From: JALOOB01 sp040766655
Lineage (GTDB): Bacteria > Chloroflexota > Anaerolineae > CG2-30-64-16
Reading direction: 5' to 3'
DNA length: 64,000 nucleotides
Assembly (NCBI GenBank): GCA_040766655.1
Contig: JAXGQB010000006.1
Location: 496,001 to 560,000 of the forward strand
Shown in pieces: positions 8,497 through 17,500 of the stretch. A model generated the notes under the pieces. The model was not told where the DNA came from, made no database searches, and saw only the letters and a program-made list of their open reading frames with translations. Position numbers and translations under genes: made by a program. How positions within the stretch are numbered: the first letter of the stretch is position 1; each line of letters opens with the position of its first letter.

Positions 8497-9927
8497 ATGT
8501 CCGATCGTTCTAACCAACCGGAGCGACGTTCGTTGTGGTCCGGCCTGCTGCTCGGTGGGCTGTTGACGGTGTTCGTCGCGACCTTCGCCTACGTTGCCTA
8601 TCTGTTCCTTTCCTGGGGACAGGCCGCGGCACAACAAGTGCCCGAGATGCCGCCCCTCGCGCTGCCCCGCATCGTGCGTCCGGCCACGGAGGCCGAGGCC
8701 CAGGCCGCTTCGGCGGAGACGTCGTTCTTCAGGCCTGTCCGGCTTGCGGTGCAGGAGGAGGCGCCCGTCACGATGCCGCGCACGACCATCCTGCTCCTGG
8801 GCGTTGACGCGCGGCCAGGGCAGACGACGGTCCGCACGGACACCATCATGCTGCTCACGGTGAACCCGGAGACGGGTGGGGCAGGCATGATGTCGATCCC
8901 CCGTGACCTCAAGGTCCGCCCGACCCCCCTCAATCGGGAGATGAAGATCACCTCGGTGTATGGGGCCGGCGAAGCCGTTGGCTATACAGGCGGGGGACCT
9001 GCCCTCCTGTTCGAGACGATCGACGATCTGCTGGGCTACAGGCCGGACTACTACGTCAAGGTCAACTTCGACGGGTTCAAGGAGATCATCGACCTGATCG
9101 GCGGCGTCGAGATCGACGTTCCCTACGAGATCTATGATGACAAATACCCCGACGAGAAATTTGGCTATCTGCCGCCCGTGCACTTCCTGCCGGGCAAGCA
9201 ACAGATGGACGGCGAGACTGCACTGAAATACGCCCGGACGCGCCATGCGGACAACGACTACGCGCGCGCGGGTCGCCAGCAGCAGGTGATCCTGGCCATC
9301 AAGGATAAGCTGTTGGAAGACGGCCAGATGGCCGCGCTGCTGCCCAGGCTGCCCGGCCTGGCCGTGGCCATGGCGAACTCTGTGCAGACGGACATGCCGA
9401 TCGACAAGGCGATTGCGCTGGCGCGCACCTTCACCAAGATGGAACTGAGCAATGTCGCACGGGTCGTGATCGATCAGAAGATGGGCCAGGTGGACCCGGA
9501 GTACCCTGAGCTGGGCTATGTGCTCATTCCGGACCTGATCAAGGTGCGGGCGGCAGCCGATGCGATCTTTGCAGACACCGCGCCCGGCCTCTCGCCGGAG
9601 GAAACGGAACGGCAGGCGGTGCAGGCCGAGGCCGCAAGGCTCATCGTGATGAATGGAACGCAGGAAAAAGGCCTGGCAACGAAGGTGCAGGCGAGGCTGT
9701 TGAGCCAGGGATTTGTCGTGACCATGATCGGCAATGCCGATCGAACCGACTACGCGGAGACGGAACTGCTGATTCACGGCGACGCGAAGCCGGCCACTGT
9801 GGATGCACTGCAGAAGTGGTTCGCCATTGCCGAGGAACACATCAGCATGCAGCCCGCTGCCGCCGACCGCGACCTGACCCTGATCGTCGGGGCTGACGGA
9901 GGACTCCTGGAGTCCGCCACCCCCTGA
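8497..9927 (+). CDS. LytR-CpsA-Psr (LCP) family glycopolymer transferase with LytR_C domain
   Basis: Membrane-anchored enzyme that, in known members, transfers lipid-linked glycopolymers to peptidoglycan or surface proteins. It has 476 residues: one N-terminal membrane helix (about 14-38), an extracellular LCP domain (about 94-290) with LLLGVDARPG, RTDTIMLL and SIPRDLKV carrying the conserved Asp and Arg residues, then a LytR_C domain (about 380-435, RLIVMNGTQEKGLATKVQ). It stands alone between its own promoter and a strong terminator. The first codon is essentially at the predicted mRNA 5' end. The acceptor and donor polymers cannot be told from sequence. Confidence 0.92.
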   Translation: MSDRSNQPERRSLWSGLLLGGLLTVFVATFAYVAYLFLSWGQAAAQQVPEMPPLALPRIVRPATEAEAQAASAETSFFRPVRLAVQEEAPVTMPRTTILLLGVDARPGQTTVRTDTIMLLTVNPETGGAGMMSIPRDLKVRPTPLNREMKITSVYGAGEAVGYTGGGPALLFETIDDLLGYRPDYYVKVNFDGFKEIIDLIGGVEIDVPYEIYDDKYPDEKFGYLPPVHFLPGKQQMDGETALKYARTRHADNDYARAGRQQQVILAIKDKLLEDGQMAALLPRLPGLAVAMANSVQTDMPIDKAIALARTFTKMELSNVARVVIDQKMGQVDPEYPELGYVLIPDLIKVRAAADAIFADTAPGLSPEETERQAVQAEAARLIVMNGTQEKGLATKVQARLLSQGFVVTMIGNADRTDYAETELLIHGDAKPATVDALQKWFAIAEEHISMQPAAADRDLTLIVGADGGLLESATP

Positions 9928-9949
9928 GCGAGCCATATGATAGCCGTCA

Positions 9950-9978
9950 TTGCGGTGAGTGCCCTCGTGTGATAACAC
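9950..9978 (+). promoter_or_regulatory. Possible promoter overlapping the LCP terminator
   Basis: TTGCGG (9950-9955), 17 bp, TAACAC (9973-9978) with TGA just before it as an extended -10. It would start the DRTGG gene at 10007 from within the terminator stem. The -10 match is imperfect. Confidence 0.3.
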
Positions 9979-9992
9979 GAGGGTACTTTTTT
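9958..9992 (+). terminator. Intrinsic terminator after the LCP gene
   Basis: A 13 bp stem (9958-9970 with 9975-9987, one G-T pair), a GATA tetraloop and six T residues (9987-9992). Confidence 0.92.
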
Positions 9993-10006
9993 GATAGGGT
10001 GGTGTC

Positions 10007-10366
10007 ATGCAACTTGGTGATGTCCTGGCGGTTCTTGGCGCGCGCAGCATCTCGCCCCAGATCGATGCCCGGATCGAGGTCCGAGCGGGCTTTGCGGCTG
10101 ATTTGATGAGTGACGCGTTGCGATATGACCTCTCGCAGGCATTACTGGTGTCAGGACTGGCCAATCCCCAGGTAGTGCGCACCGCGGAGATGGCCGACGT
10201 ATCGGCGATCCTGATGGTGCGCGGCAAGATACCGCCCCCAGAGACGCTCTCCCTTGCCGAGGAAATCGGTATCCCGTTCCTGGTCACCGAGCTCACGATG
10301 TTCGAGTCGTGCGGCAGGCTCTACTCCGCCGGCCTGCCGGCCTGCAAGCGCTTCGGCTGCGACTGA
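10007..10366 (+). CDS. DRTGG-domain regulatory protein (copy 1)
   Basis: A 119-residue soluble protein spanning one DRTGG domain (GFAADLMSDALRYDLSQALL, then VVRTAEMADVSAILMVRGK and GIPFLVTELTMFESCGRLY). DRTGG domains occur as sensory or regulatory modules, and small stand-alone copies are known beside trimeric [FeFe] hydrogenase genes in Clostridia and relatives. Its TGA overlaps the next ATG as TGATG, so it is coupled to the CBS-ATPase gene. A second copy lies at 11297. Three cysteines occur in the last third. The ligand is unknown; a role in controlling the downstream redox complex is inferred from position. Confidence 0.75.
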   Translation: MQLGDVLAVLGARSISPQIDARIEVRAGFAADLMSDALRYDLSQALLVSGLANPQVVRTAEMADVSAILMVRGKIPPPETLSLAEEIGIPFLVTELTMFESCGRLYSAGLPACKRFGCD

Positions 10367-11319
10367 TGCCCTCCCACCAGGTCTTCAAGGCCCAGGAACT
10401 CGTCTACGAGCTGAAGATCGGCGATATCATGACGCGGCGCCTGATCACGGTCACGCCCGAGGCGACGATGCGCGAGGTGAAGCAGGTGTTGCGCGATCAA
10501 CGCATCTCGGGCCTGCTCGTCATGCGCGGCGACCAACTGGTGGGCATCGTGAGCATCGAGGACCTGATCCGCAGCCTCGAAAACGACGACCTGGACGCGC
10601 CGGTCAACCGCTACATGTCGACTCTGATCCATACGATCGGCGAGCAGGAGTCGGCGGTGCGCGCGGTGAGTACGTTCGCCCAGGCCGCCGTGGGCCGGCT
10701 GCCGGTCGTGGACGAAGAGGGGCGCCTGGTTGGCATCCTGACGCCGGGCGACATCACCCGTGGCGTGCTCAAGGCGTTGGAACGCGCCTATTACGAGGAA
10801 GAGATTCGCAAGTACCGCGTGCGCCACGTCTTCGAGGACATCAGCTCGGACCGAACGAGCCTGATCCTGCGCTATGACATCCCTGTGCGTGATTTCAACC
10901 GGGCGGGGCGAGCCTCAAGCCAGCTCAAACAGACGTTGGTGCGACTCGGGGTCAATCCGCGCGTGATCCGCCGGGTGGCCGTCGTCTCCTACGAGGCCGA
11001 GATGAACATCGTGATCCACAGCACGGCAGGGGGATACCTCGTTGCGGAGATCACCCCGGAGCTCATCGCCATCCTGGCCCACGACTCGGGCCCGGGCATC
11101 GACGACGTGCGGGCCGCGATGGAGCCCGGCTGGAGCACCGCGCCCGATTGGATCCGCGAGATGGGCTTCGGCGCCGGGATGGGCCTGGTCAACATCAAGG
11201 CGACTGCCGATGAGATGTACCTGGATTCGTGGCCGCGTCAGGGCACCAAGCTCGAGGCCGTGATCTATCTGAAACCAAAGGAGGGGACGACCGTCGATGA
11301 TTCTGAAGGAAATCATTGA
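10366..11319 (+). CDS. CBS-pair protein with C-terminal GHKL/anti-sigma-type ATPase domain
   Basis: A 317-residue soluble regulator. Residues about 20-140 hold two CBS motifs (IGDIMTRRLITVTPEATMRE and VNRYMSTLIHTIGEQESAV), which usually bind adenine nucleotides. Residues about 180-315 form an SpoIIAB/RsbW-like ATPase fold with an N-box region EMNIVIHSTAGG, a G1 motif HDSGPGIDD and a G2 motif GFGAGMGL. The ATG at 10366 overlaps the previous stop. Genes of this type accompany hydrogenase operons in Clostridia. It could sense energy charge and act as a serine kinase or partner-switching regulator; that function is inferred. Confidence 0.8.
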   Translation: MPSHQVFKAQELVYELKIGDIMTRRLITVTPEATMREVKQVLRDQRISGLLVMRGDQLVGIVSIEDLIRSLENDDLDAPVNRYMSTLIHTIGEQESAVRAVSTFAQAAVGRLPVVDEEGRLVGILTPGDITRGVLKALERAYYEEEIRKYRVRHVFEDISSDRTSLILRYDIPVRDFNRAGRASSQLKQTLVRLGVNPRVIRRVAVVSYEAEMNIVIHSTAGGYLVAEITPELIAILAHDSGPGIDDVRAAMEPGWSTAPDWIREMGFGAGMGLVNIKATADEMYLDSWPRQGTKLEAVIYLKPKEGTTVDDSEGNH

Positions 11320-11632
11320 GGCGCTTGACCTGCGGGTGGCAGCCGGCGCCGTACACACGGATGTCGAGGTGACCGGTGGCTACACAGCAGATCTTCTGAG
11401 CTGCGCCATGGCGGGCGCGGCCGCGGGCAACCTGTGGATCACGCTGCAGAGCCACCTGAATGTGGTGGCCGTCGCGAGCCTGAACGAGCTGGCCGGCGTG
11501 ATCGTCACCGAGGGAAGACCGATCTCGGCCGAGACAGCCGGCAAGGCGGAGGAGGAGGGTGTCGTCCTGCTGCACACACCCCTCACGTCCTACCAGGTCG
11601 CTGGCCGGCTGTGGGCGTTGGGCGTGCGATGA
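11297..11632 (+). CDS. DRTGG-domain regulatory protein (copy 2)
   Basis: A 111-residue single-domain DRTGG protein (VTGGYTADLLSCAMAGAAAG, HLNVVAVASLNELAGVIVTE, GVVLLHTPLTSYQVAGRL). It overlaps the end of the CBS-ATPase gene by 23 bases and has a strong AAAGGAGG site inside that gene, about 12 bases before the ATG. It is distantly similar to the copy at 10007, consistent with an old duplication, and the two may form a heteromer. Ligand unknown. Confidence 0.75.
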   Translation: MILKEIIEALDLRVAAGAVHTDVEVTGGYTADLLSCAMAGAAAGNLWITLQSHLNVVAVASLNELAGVIVTEGRPISAETAGKAEEEGVVLLHTPLTSYQVAGRLWALGVR

Positions 11633-11639
11633 TCGGGCC

Positions 11640-12374
11640 ATGCCCAGCATCTACGCCGATCTCCACCTGCACACCGTGCTCTCTGCCTGCGCCGAGGTGG
11701 AGATGCTGCCGCCGCTCATCGTTCAGCGGGCCCTTCAACTGGGGCTGGGGCTGATCGCGGTCACCGATCACAACTGCTGCGCCAACTGCGCGGCCGTTTG
11801 GCAGGCGGCCGAGGGCACGGGGCTGCGGGTTTTTCCCGGCATGGAACTGCAGACCGCAGAGGAAGTGCACATGCTCTGCCTGTTTGACACGCTCGAACAG
11901 GCCTTGACGTGGCAGGGCATCGTGTTCGATCATTTGCCCCAGCTGCCCAATCGGGAGGACATCTTCGGCGGGCAATACGTCGTCGACCGCAACGGCGACT
12001 ACGTGCGCACTGAGGAGCGGCGGCTGGCGATATCCAGCGACCTGTCGCTGGACCAGGCCGTGCACCGCGTGAAGGCCCTGGGCGGACTCCCCATTCCCTC
12101 ACACATCGACCGGCAGGTCAACAGCCTCCTGGCTAATCTCGGCTTCGTGCCTGCCGATCTGCGGGTGGCGGCATTGGAGATCAATGGACGCACCGATCCC
12201 GATGATCTGACTGCCCGGCAGCCCGAGGTCGCGAAGTACCCGCTTGTGCGCAACGGCGATGCACACCGGCTGGGCGACATGCGTCGCGGCATCGTCTTCG
12301 AGGCAGCCGAGGCATCGCTGGACGCCCTCGCGCAGGCATTGCGCCATCGCCGCCACCGCATCGTCGTCGACTGA
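11640..12374 (+). CDS. PHP-domain metal-dependent phosphoesterase
   Basis: A 244-residue protein of the PHP superfamily, predicted to hydrolyse a phosphoester with two or three metal ions. Metal-binding motifs are seen in order: ADLHLHT near residue 7, ITDHN near 42, IPSHIDRQ near 151, and the terminal RNGDAHRLGDM. The ATG at 11640 follows the DRTGG stop by 7 bases. A second motif, HNCCANC, is cysteine-rich and might hold an extra metal. PHP proteins of this kind recur with DRTGG and CBS-ATPase genes around hydrogenases. The substrate is unknown. Confidence 0.85.
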   Translation: MPSIYADLHLHTVLSACAEVEMLPPLIVQRALQLGLGLIAVTDHNCCANCAAVWQAAEGTGLRVFPGMELQTAEEVHMLCLFDTLEQALTWQGIVFDHLPQLPNREDIFGGQYVVDRNGDYVRTEERRLAISSDLSLDQAVHRVKALGGLPIPSHIDRQVNSLLANLGFVPADLRVAALEINGRTDPDDLTARQPEVAKYPLVRNGDAHRLGDMRRGIVFEAAEASLDALAQALRHRRHRIVVD

Positions 12375-12460
12375 TCTGCGCTCGAACACGGCACACTGGC
12401 CGCCCCGCACAGGCGTCCGGCCGTGGTATGACATGCGTCATGGTTGGGGTCGGCGAGATG

Positions 12461-12469
12461 TGTTACACT
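12461..12469 (+). promoter_or_regulatory. Possible extended -10 promoter of the formate dehydrogenase operon
   Basis: TGTTACACT, an extended -10 (TGN plus TACACT), 31 bases before the NuoE-like gene. No good -35 lies at the right distance. Confidence 0.35.
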
Positions 12470-12484
12470 GCACAATTGGTTACG

Positions 12485-12498
12485 TGTGATATTTCACG
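12485..12498. promoter_or_regulatory. Possible CRP/FNR-like operator
   Basis: Dyad TGTGA-TATT-TCACG (14 bp, with GTGA/TCAC as the perfect core) immediately before the ATG at 12500. The size matches the FNR/CRP family, and an O2- or redox-responsive regulator would make sense for a formate dehydrogenase. Only one site is seen. Confidence 0.25.
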
Positions 12499-12499
12499 A

Positions 12500-12991
12500 A
12501 TGGACAATGCCAACAAAATGATTGAAGAACTCACTACCCTTGACTTCGCGCCGCTGGATAAGATCCTCGAAGAATATGCGGATCAGAAGGGCGCTGTGAT
12601 TCCGATCCTGCAGCACGTTCAGGATATCTACGGGTACCTGCCGAGAGAGGTCCTGGAAGAAGTCTCAGCTCGGACGGGCATCCCCGTCAGCCGTCTGATC
12701 GGCGTAGCCACCTTCTACTCGCAGTTCCGCCTGAGCCGGCGTGGGAAGCACCTGATTCGCATCTGTGATGGCACGGCGTGTCACGTTCGCGGCGCCTCCA
12801 AGTGCATCGAAACGGTCGAGAAGGAACTGGGTGTTTCGGCAGGCTCCACGTCCGAGGATTACGAATACACTATGGAGATCGTGTACTGCCTCGGCTCCTG
12901 CGGCCTGGCGCCAGTGGCTGTTGTCGACGATAAGGTTCTCGGCCGGCTGACGCCCACCAGCCTGGTGCAGCAGCTCGAAAATCTCGGATAA
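12500..12991 (+). CDS. NuoE/HndA-like [2Fe-2S] subunit of the formate dehydrogenase complex
   Basis: A 163-residue thioredoxin-fold ferredoxin of the NADH dehydrogenase 24 kDa type. An N-terminal helical part (about 1-75) is followed by the [2Fe-2S] domain, with the four ligands in CDGTACHVRG and CLGSCGLAP. The open frame extends to 12428, but MDNANKMIEE at 12500 matches the family better and follows the promoter-like and operator-like elements. It heads the operon for the catalytic complex and should pass electrons between the NuoF-type flavoprotein at 14534 and the rest of the enzyme, as HndA and HydC do in hydrogenases. Confidence 0.9.
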   Translation: MDNANKMIEELTTLDFAPLDKILEEYADQKGAVIPILQHVQDIYGYLPREVLEEVSARTGIPVSRLIGVATFYSQFRLSRRGKHLIRICDGTACHVRGASKCIETVEKELGVSAGSTSEDYEYTMEIVYCLGSCGLAPVAVVDDKVLGRLTPTSLVQQLENLG

Positions 12992-13059
12992 GTTGGCGCA
13001 CACGCGCTGCTCGCCAGCAGCGCGGCGGATGGGCCATCGTCGGCGCTGAGTCTCAAACC

Positions 13060-13605
13060 ATGCTGGAACTGGCCCTGCACGTGCTGGATCTTCTGCAGAA
13101 CGCGGTCGAGGCGGGGGCCTCTCGTGTGCAGCTCAGCATCCTGGAGGATCGACAGGCGGACCGACTGACGATCACCGTGGCCGACAACGGCCGGGGAATG
13201 GATGCTCAGACGGCCCGGCAGGTGCTGAATCCGTTCTACACGACCCGCACAACGCGACACGTCGGACTGGGGTTGCCCTTGTTGGTCGCGGCTGCTGAGG
13301 CTGCGAGCGGCGGCTTGACGATCGAGTCGGCGGCGGGCCAGGGCACGACCGTACAGGTTGTCTTTCAACTGAGTCACCCGGATCGGCAGCCTCTGGGCGA
13401 CATGGCCGGCACACTGCTCGCATTTCTGCTTAGCGAACGGGCACCGGAACTGGCCTACGAACACCGCACGGCTGCCGGTGCATTTGAGTTCGACACCGCG
13501 GCCATCCGAGCAGAGTTGGGCGATGTGCCACTGAACGAACCGCTCGTGGTGGCCTGGTTGGCGGACTTTCTTTTTGAAGGTGAAGCGGAAATCTCACTGA
13601 GGTAG
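13060..13605 (+). CDS. GHKL-type ATP-binding protein in the redox operon
   Basis: A 181-residue protein built around a histidine-kinase-like ATPase domain: N box DLLQNAVEAGAS, G1 DNGRGM, G2 GLGLPL. No dimerization/phosphoacceptor domain precedes it. The C-terminal 65 residues (from GDMAGTLLAFLL) are unassigned. Proteins like it sit between the NuoE-like and ferredoxin genes of trimeric [FeFe] hydrogenase operons in Clostridia. It could be a kinase, an assembly ATPase or an anti-sigma-like switch; none of these is shown. A 68 bp gap precedes it, and the ferredoxin gene follows 4 bases after its stop. Confidence 0.8.
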   Translation: MLELALHVLDLLQNAVEAGASRVQLSILEDRQADRLTITVADNGRGMDAQTARQVLNPFYTTRTTRHVGLGLPLLVAAAEAASGGLTIESAAGQGTTVQVVFQLSHPDRQPLGDMAGTLLAFLLSERAPELAYEHRTAAGAFEFDTAAIRAELGDVPLNEPLVVAWLADFLFEGEAEISLR

Positions 13606-13609
13606 GTGT

Positions 13610-13987
13610 ATGCCCAAGCTCAAGTCACTGGATGACCTGAGGCGCGTCCGCGATGAGGCGCAGCAGGCCTTGAAGACCCGACTGGACACCGGTACCACCA
13701 TCGTTGTGGGCATGGGAACGTGCGGCATTGCAGCCGGAGCCCGCGATACGATGCATGCGATCCTGGCCGAGCTGGCCAAGCGTAATATCGACGCACACGT
13801 CACGACCGTAGGCTGCATCGGGCAGTGCGTCAAGGAGCCGCTGGTCGACATCGAGCAGGCGGGACATCCGCGCATCTCATACGCGAATATTCGCCCCGAT
13901 ATGGTGCCGAGGCTCATCGAAGAACATCTGGTCAATGGCCAGCCGGTCGAGGAATGGGTGATCGGCCGCATGGAAAGGAACGGATAG
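13610..13987 (+). CDS. HndB-like [2Fe-2S] ferredoxin subunit
   Basis: A 125-residue thioredoxin-like ferredoxin. The cysteine pairs GTCGIAAGA and GCIGQC match the [2Fe-2S] site of HndB and the N-terminal domain of HydB/NuoF-like proteins. An N-terminal helix (DLRRVRDEAQQALKTRL) is typical of HndB. It lies 4 bases after the GHKL ATPase gene and 10 bases before the ferritin-like gene. It probably carries electrons within the formate dehydrogenase complex alongside the NuoE-like subunit. Confidence 0.88.
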   Translation: MPKLKSLDDLRRVRDEAQQALKTRLDTGTTIVVGMGTCGIAAGARDTMHAILAELAKRNIDAHVTTVGCIGQCVKEPLVDIEQAGHPRISYANIRPDMVPRLIEEHLVNGQPVEEWVIGRMERNG

Positions 13988-13997
13988 GGAGCAGACC

Positions 13998-14465
13998 ATG
14001 GAAGAATATGACAGCATCGAAGCGGTCCTCCAGCGAGCCATCGAGATCGAAGTGGAGGCGATGACCCTGTACACGAATGCCGCCCAGACCGTGAAGGACG
14101 ACGCAGTCCGCCAACGGCTGTTGGAGCTCGCCGCGCAGGAGCGTGGCCACAAGGCCCGCCTGGAAGATATCCTGACCGGCAACGTGCGTTGGGCCATTCG
14201 ACGCTCGAAGTCGGAACCCGTGACTGATCTGCGATTGAGCGACCATCTCGTCGGGGGGTCCCTGGATCCCGAAGCGGATTACCAGGATGTCCTGCTCTTC
14301 GCGGCGCAGCGCGAGAAGACGGCGCACGAGTTCTACACGGCGATGGCCGAGATGGTGGACGACAAGCTGACACAGAATCTCTTTGAGATGTTGGCCACCG
14401 AGGAGTTGCGGCACAAGTACGTGCTCGAGCGGACCTACGAAGAAGTCGTCTACAGGGACTTTTAG
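13998..14465 (+). CDS. Ferritin-like/rubrerythrin-type diiron protein
   Basis: A 155-residue, mostly helical protein with the paired Glu/His motifs of a ferritin-like diiron site: EIEVEAMTLY, AQERGHK, EKTAHEFYT and TEELRHK. There is no rubredoxin CxxC domain, so it is not a complete rubrerythrin. It sits between the ferredoxin and NuoF-GltD genes of the formate dehydrogenase operon. Diiron proteins of this sort commonly reduce peroxide or store iron, so protection of an oxygen-sensitive selenoenzyme or iron supply for its clusters is a reasonable inference. A 68 bp gap follows before the next gene. Confidence 0.82.
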   Translation: MEEYDSIEAVLQRAIEIEVEAMTLYTNAAQTVKDDAVRQRLLELAAQERGHKARLEDILTGNVRWAIRRSKSEPVTDLRLSDHLVGGSLDPEADYQDVLLFAAQREKTAHEFYTAMAEMVDDKLTQNLFEMLATEELRHKYVLERTYEEVVYRDF

Positions 14466-14533
14466 CCTGCAGACGGTATGGCCTCGGGTGCGCATCTGAG
14501 CGTACGAGGCCGCCAGATGCATAAGGAATATGT

Positions 14534-17500
14534 ATGGATAGCAACCTTGTCATGAGACCGGATTTCAACCCTGACGCGATGCTGCGCGCTGAAGTGCTCA
14601 TCTGCGGCGGCACGGGTTGTCATTCTTCCGGATCAGAGGAAGTGCTGCAGGCGATGGAGACGGAGGTCGCGCGGCGCGGCCTCGCTGATGAAGTCCGCGT
14701 CGTCCACACGGGCTGTCGCGGGTTCTGCTCCATGGGCCCGGTCATGATGATCTACCCTGAGGGCGTGTTGTACTGCCAGGTGCAGACGAGCGACGTAGCC
14801 GAAATCGTGGATGAGACGCTGCTGAAGGGCCGCCAAATCCAGCGCCTGGCCTACCAGGAGCCGACGCAACACAAGGCGCTGCCGTTCTATCATGACATTC
14901 CCTTCTACGGCAAGCAGATCCGGATCGCGCTGCGCAACTGTGGCATGATCGACCCTGAGAGCATCGATGAGTACATCGCGCGTGACGGTTACGCTGCGCT
15001 CGGCAAGGTGCTTTCAAGCATGTCGCCCGAAGACGTGCTGCGCGAGATGAAGGACTCGGGCCTGCGCGGTCGCGGTGGCGCGGGGTTCCTGACCGGCTTG
15101 AAGTGGGAGTTCGCACGGCGCAGCCAGAATTACCCGAAATACGTCATCTGCAATGCGGACGAAGGCGACCCCGGAGCTTTCATGGATCGCTCCATTCTGG
15201 AGGGCGATCCGCACAGCGTGATGGAAGGCATGACCATCGCCGGCTACGCCATGGGCGCGCACGAGGGGTACGTCTACTGCCGCGCCGAATATCCGCTGGC
15301 GATCCAGCGACTCAAGACCGCCATCGCGCAGGCGCACGAGTACGGCCTTCTGGGTGAGAACATTCTTGGTTCTGACTTCTCCTTCTACCTGAAGGTGAAG
15401 GAAGGCGCGGGCGCGTTTGTCTGTGGCGAGGAGACCGCACTGATGGCCTCCATCGAGGGCAAGCGCGGCGAGCCGCGGCCGCGGCCGCCCTTCCCCGCCG
15501 TGGCCGGGCTCTGGGCGAAGCCGTCCAACGTCAATAACGTGAAGTCGTATGCCATGTCGCCCCAGATCCTTCTGAAGGGCGCACAATGGTTCAAGGCCAT
15601 CGGTCCGGAGAAGTCCCCGGGCACGGCGATCTTTGCCCTGACCGGCAAGATCAACAACACCGGCCTGATCGAAGTGCCGATGGGAATCCCACTCGGCGAG
15701 ATCATCTTCGATGTGGGCGGCGGCATCCCGAAGGGCAAGCCCTTCAAGGCCGTCCAGACCGGCGGTCCCTTGGGCGGCTGTCTGCCGGCTTCTGCGCTGA
15801 ACACCCCGGTGGATTTCGATTCGCTCACCGCGGCCGGTGCAACGATGGGCTCCGGCGGCATGATCGTGGTCGACGATGACACGTGCATGGTGGAGTTTGC
15901 CAAGTACTTCCTCCAGTTTGCCACGGCCGAATCGTGCGGCAAATGCGTGCCCTGCCGGGTCGGCGGCATCCGCCTGCTCGAAGTCCTGACGCGCATCGCC
16001 GAAGGCGACGGCACGATGGCTGATCTAGACGAGATCAAATACATCTCCCAGAACATGCAGACTGCCGCACTCTGCTCCTTGGGCCAGCTGACGCCCGGCC
16101 CAGTCATGTCGGCACTGCGATTCTTTGAGCAGGAGTTCCTCGAGCACATCGTGAACAAGAACTGCCCTGCGGGACAGTGCAAGGCGCTTGTGCGGGCGAA
16201 ATGCATCAATGCCTGCCCTGCAGGCGTCGAGAGCCCTGCGTACCTGGCCCTGGTAGCCCAGGGGCGCTATGACGAGGGGTTGGAGATTCACCGGCAGCGC
16301 AATCCATTCGCCTCGATCTGCGGTCGCGTCTGTCCGGCATTCTGCGAGCAGAAGTGCCGGCGCGGTGAGATCGATGAGCCGATCAGCATCCGGCTGGTGA
16401 AGCGGTTCATGGCCGATCACGAGTTCAGCCGGCCGTGGCAGGCGCCCCAGGTGGAGGCCTCCAAGGTGCTGAAGGTCGGTGTGGTCGGTGCAGGCCCCGG
16501 CGGCCTGACTGCCGCACTGCGGCTGGCTCAGCGCGGTTACCGGGTGACGGTGTATGAGAAGCTCCCCATCCCCGGCGGCATGATGAGCGTGGGCATCCCG
16601 GAGTACCGGCTGCCGACGGAAGCCCTGATGGGCGAGATCGACAACATCCGGCGGGCCGGCGTCGAGATTCGCTGCAATATGGGGCTCGGCACCGAGTTCA
16701 CCCTGGACGATCTGTTCGATCGCGAAGGCTGCAATGCGGTCATCCTGGCCATCGGCGCGCACAAGAGCCGCAAGCTCGGCGTGCCCGGCGAGGAGAAGAC
16801 AGGCGTGCTGCACGGTACGGATTTCCTGCGCGATGTGGGTCTGATCAATCGCGGCGGCGGCGACGGCCTTACCCTGCCGGAAGTCGCCGGCAAGAGGATT
16901 GCCGTGGTGGGTGGCGGCAACGTGGCCCTGGATGCGGCGCGGACGGCATGGCGCCTCGGCGCGAGCGAAGTCCACGTGATCTATCGCCGCACGAAGGCAG
17001 ACATGCCTGCTTATGCCGAGGAGGTCAAGGCCGCCTACGAGGAAGGCATCCAGTTCCACTTCCTTGCCAACCCGATTGAAACGCTCGGTGACGGTCACGT
17101 CACCGGTCTGGTGGTCCAGCGGCAGCGGTTGGGCGAATTCGATGCCGGCGGGCGGCGTCGCCCCGTTCCCATCGAGGGAGATACCTTCATCCTGCCGATC
17201 GACATGTTGATCCCTGCGATCGGGCAGACCACGGACACATCCTGGATGCAGCAGGCCGGGGTCAAGGCGACCCGCAGCAGCACGTTCGAGGTCGGCGATG
17301 CCTACCAGACTTCGCGCGGCGGCGTCTTTGCCTGCGGCGATGCGGTCAGTGGCCCGGCCACCGTGATCGAGGCCGTGTCTCAAGGCAACCTGGTTGCCGT
17401 GGCTGTGGATACCTGGCTGAAGACCGCCGAGTATCAGCGGCCACGCTACGAGACGCCGCGGATCGATATTGCCCAGTACTTCGATCTGGAAGAGTATGCC

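Noticed and set aside
8296..10296. Long minus-strand open frame opposite the LCP gene
   Set aside because: Low-complexity translation, crosses two intrinsic terminators and the LCP promoter; shadow frame.
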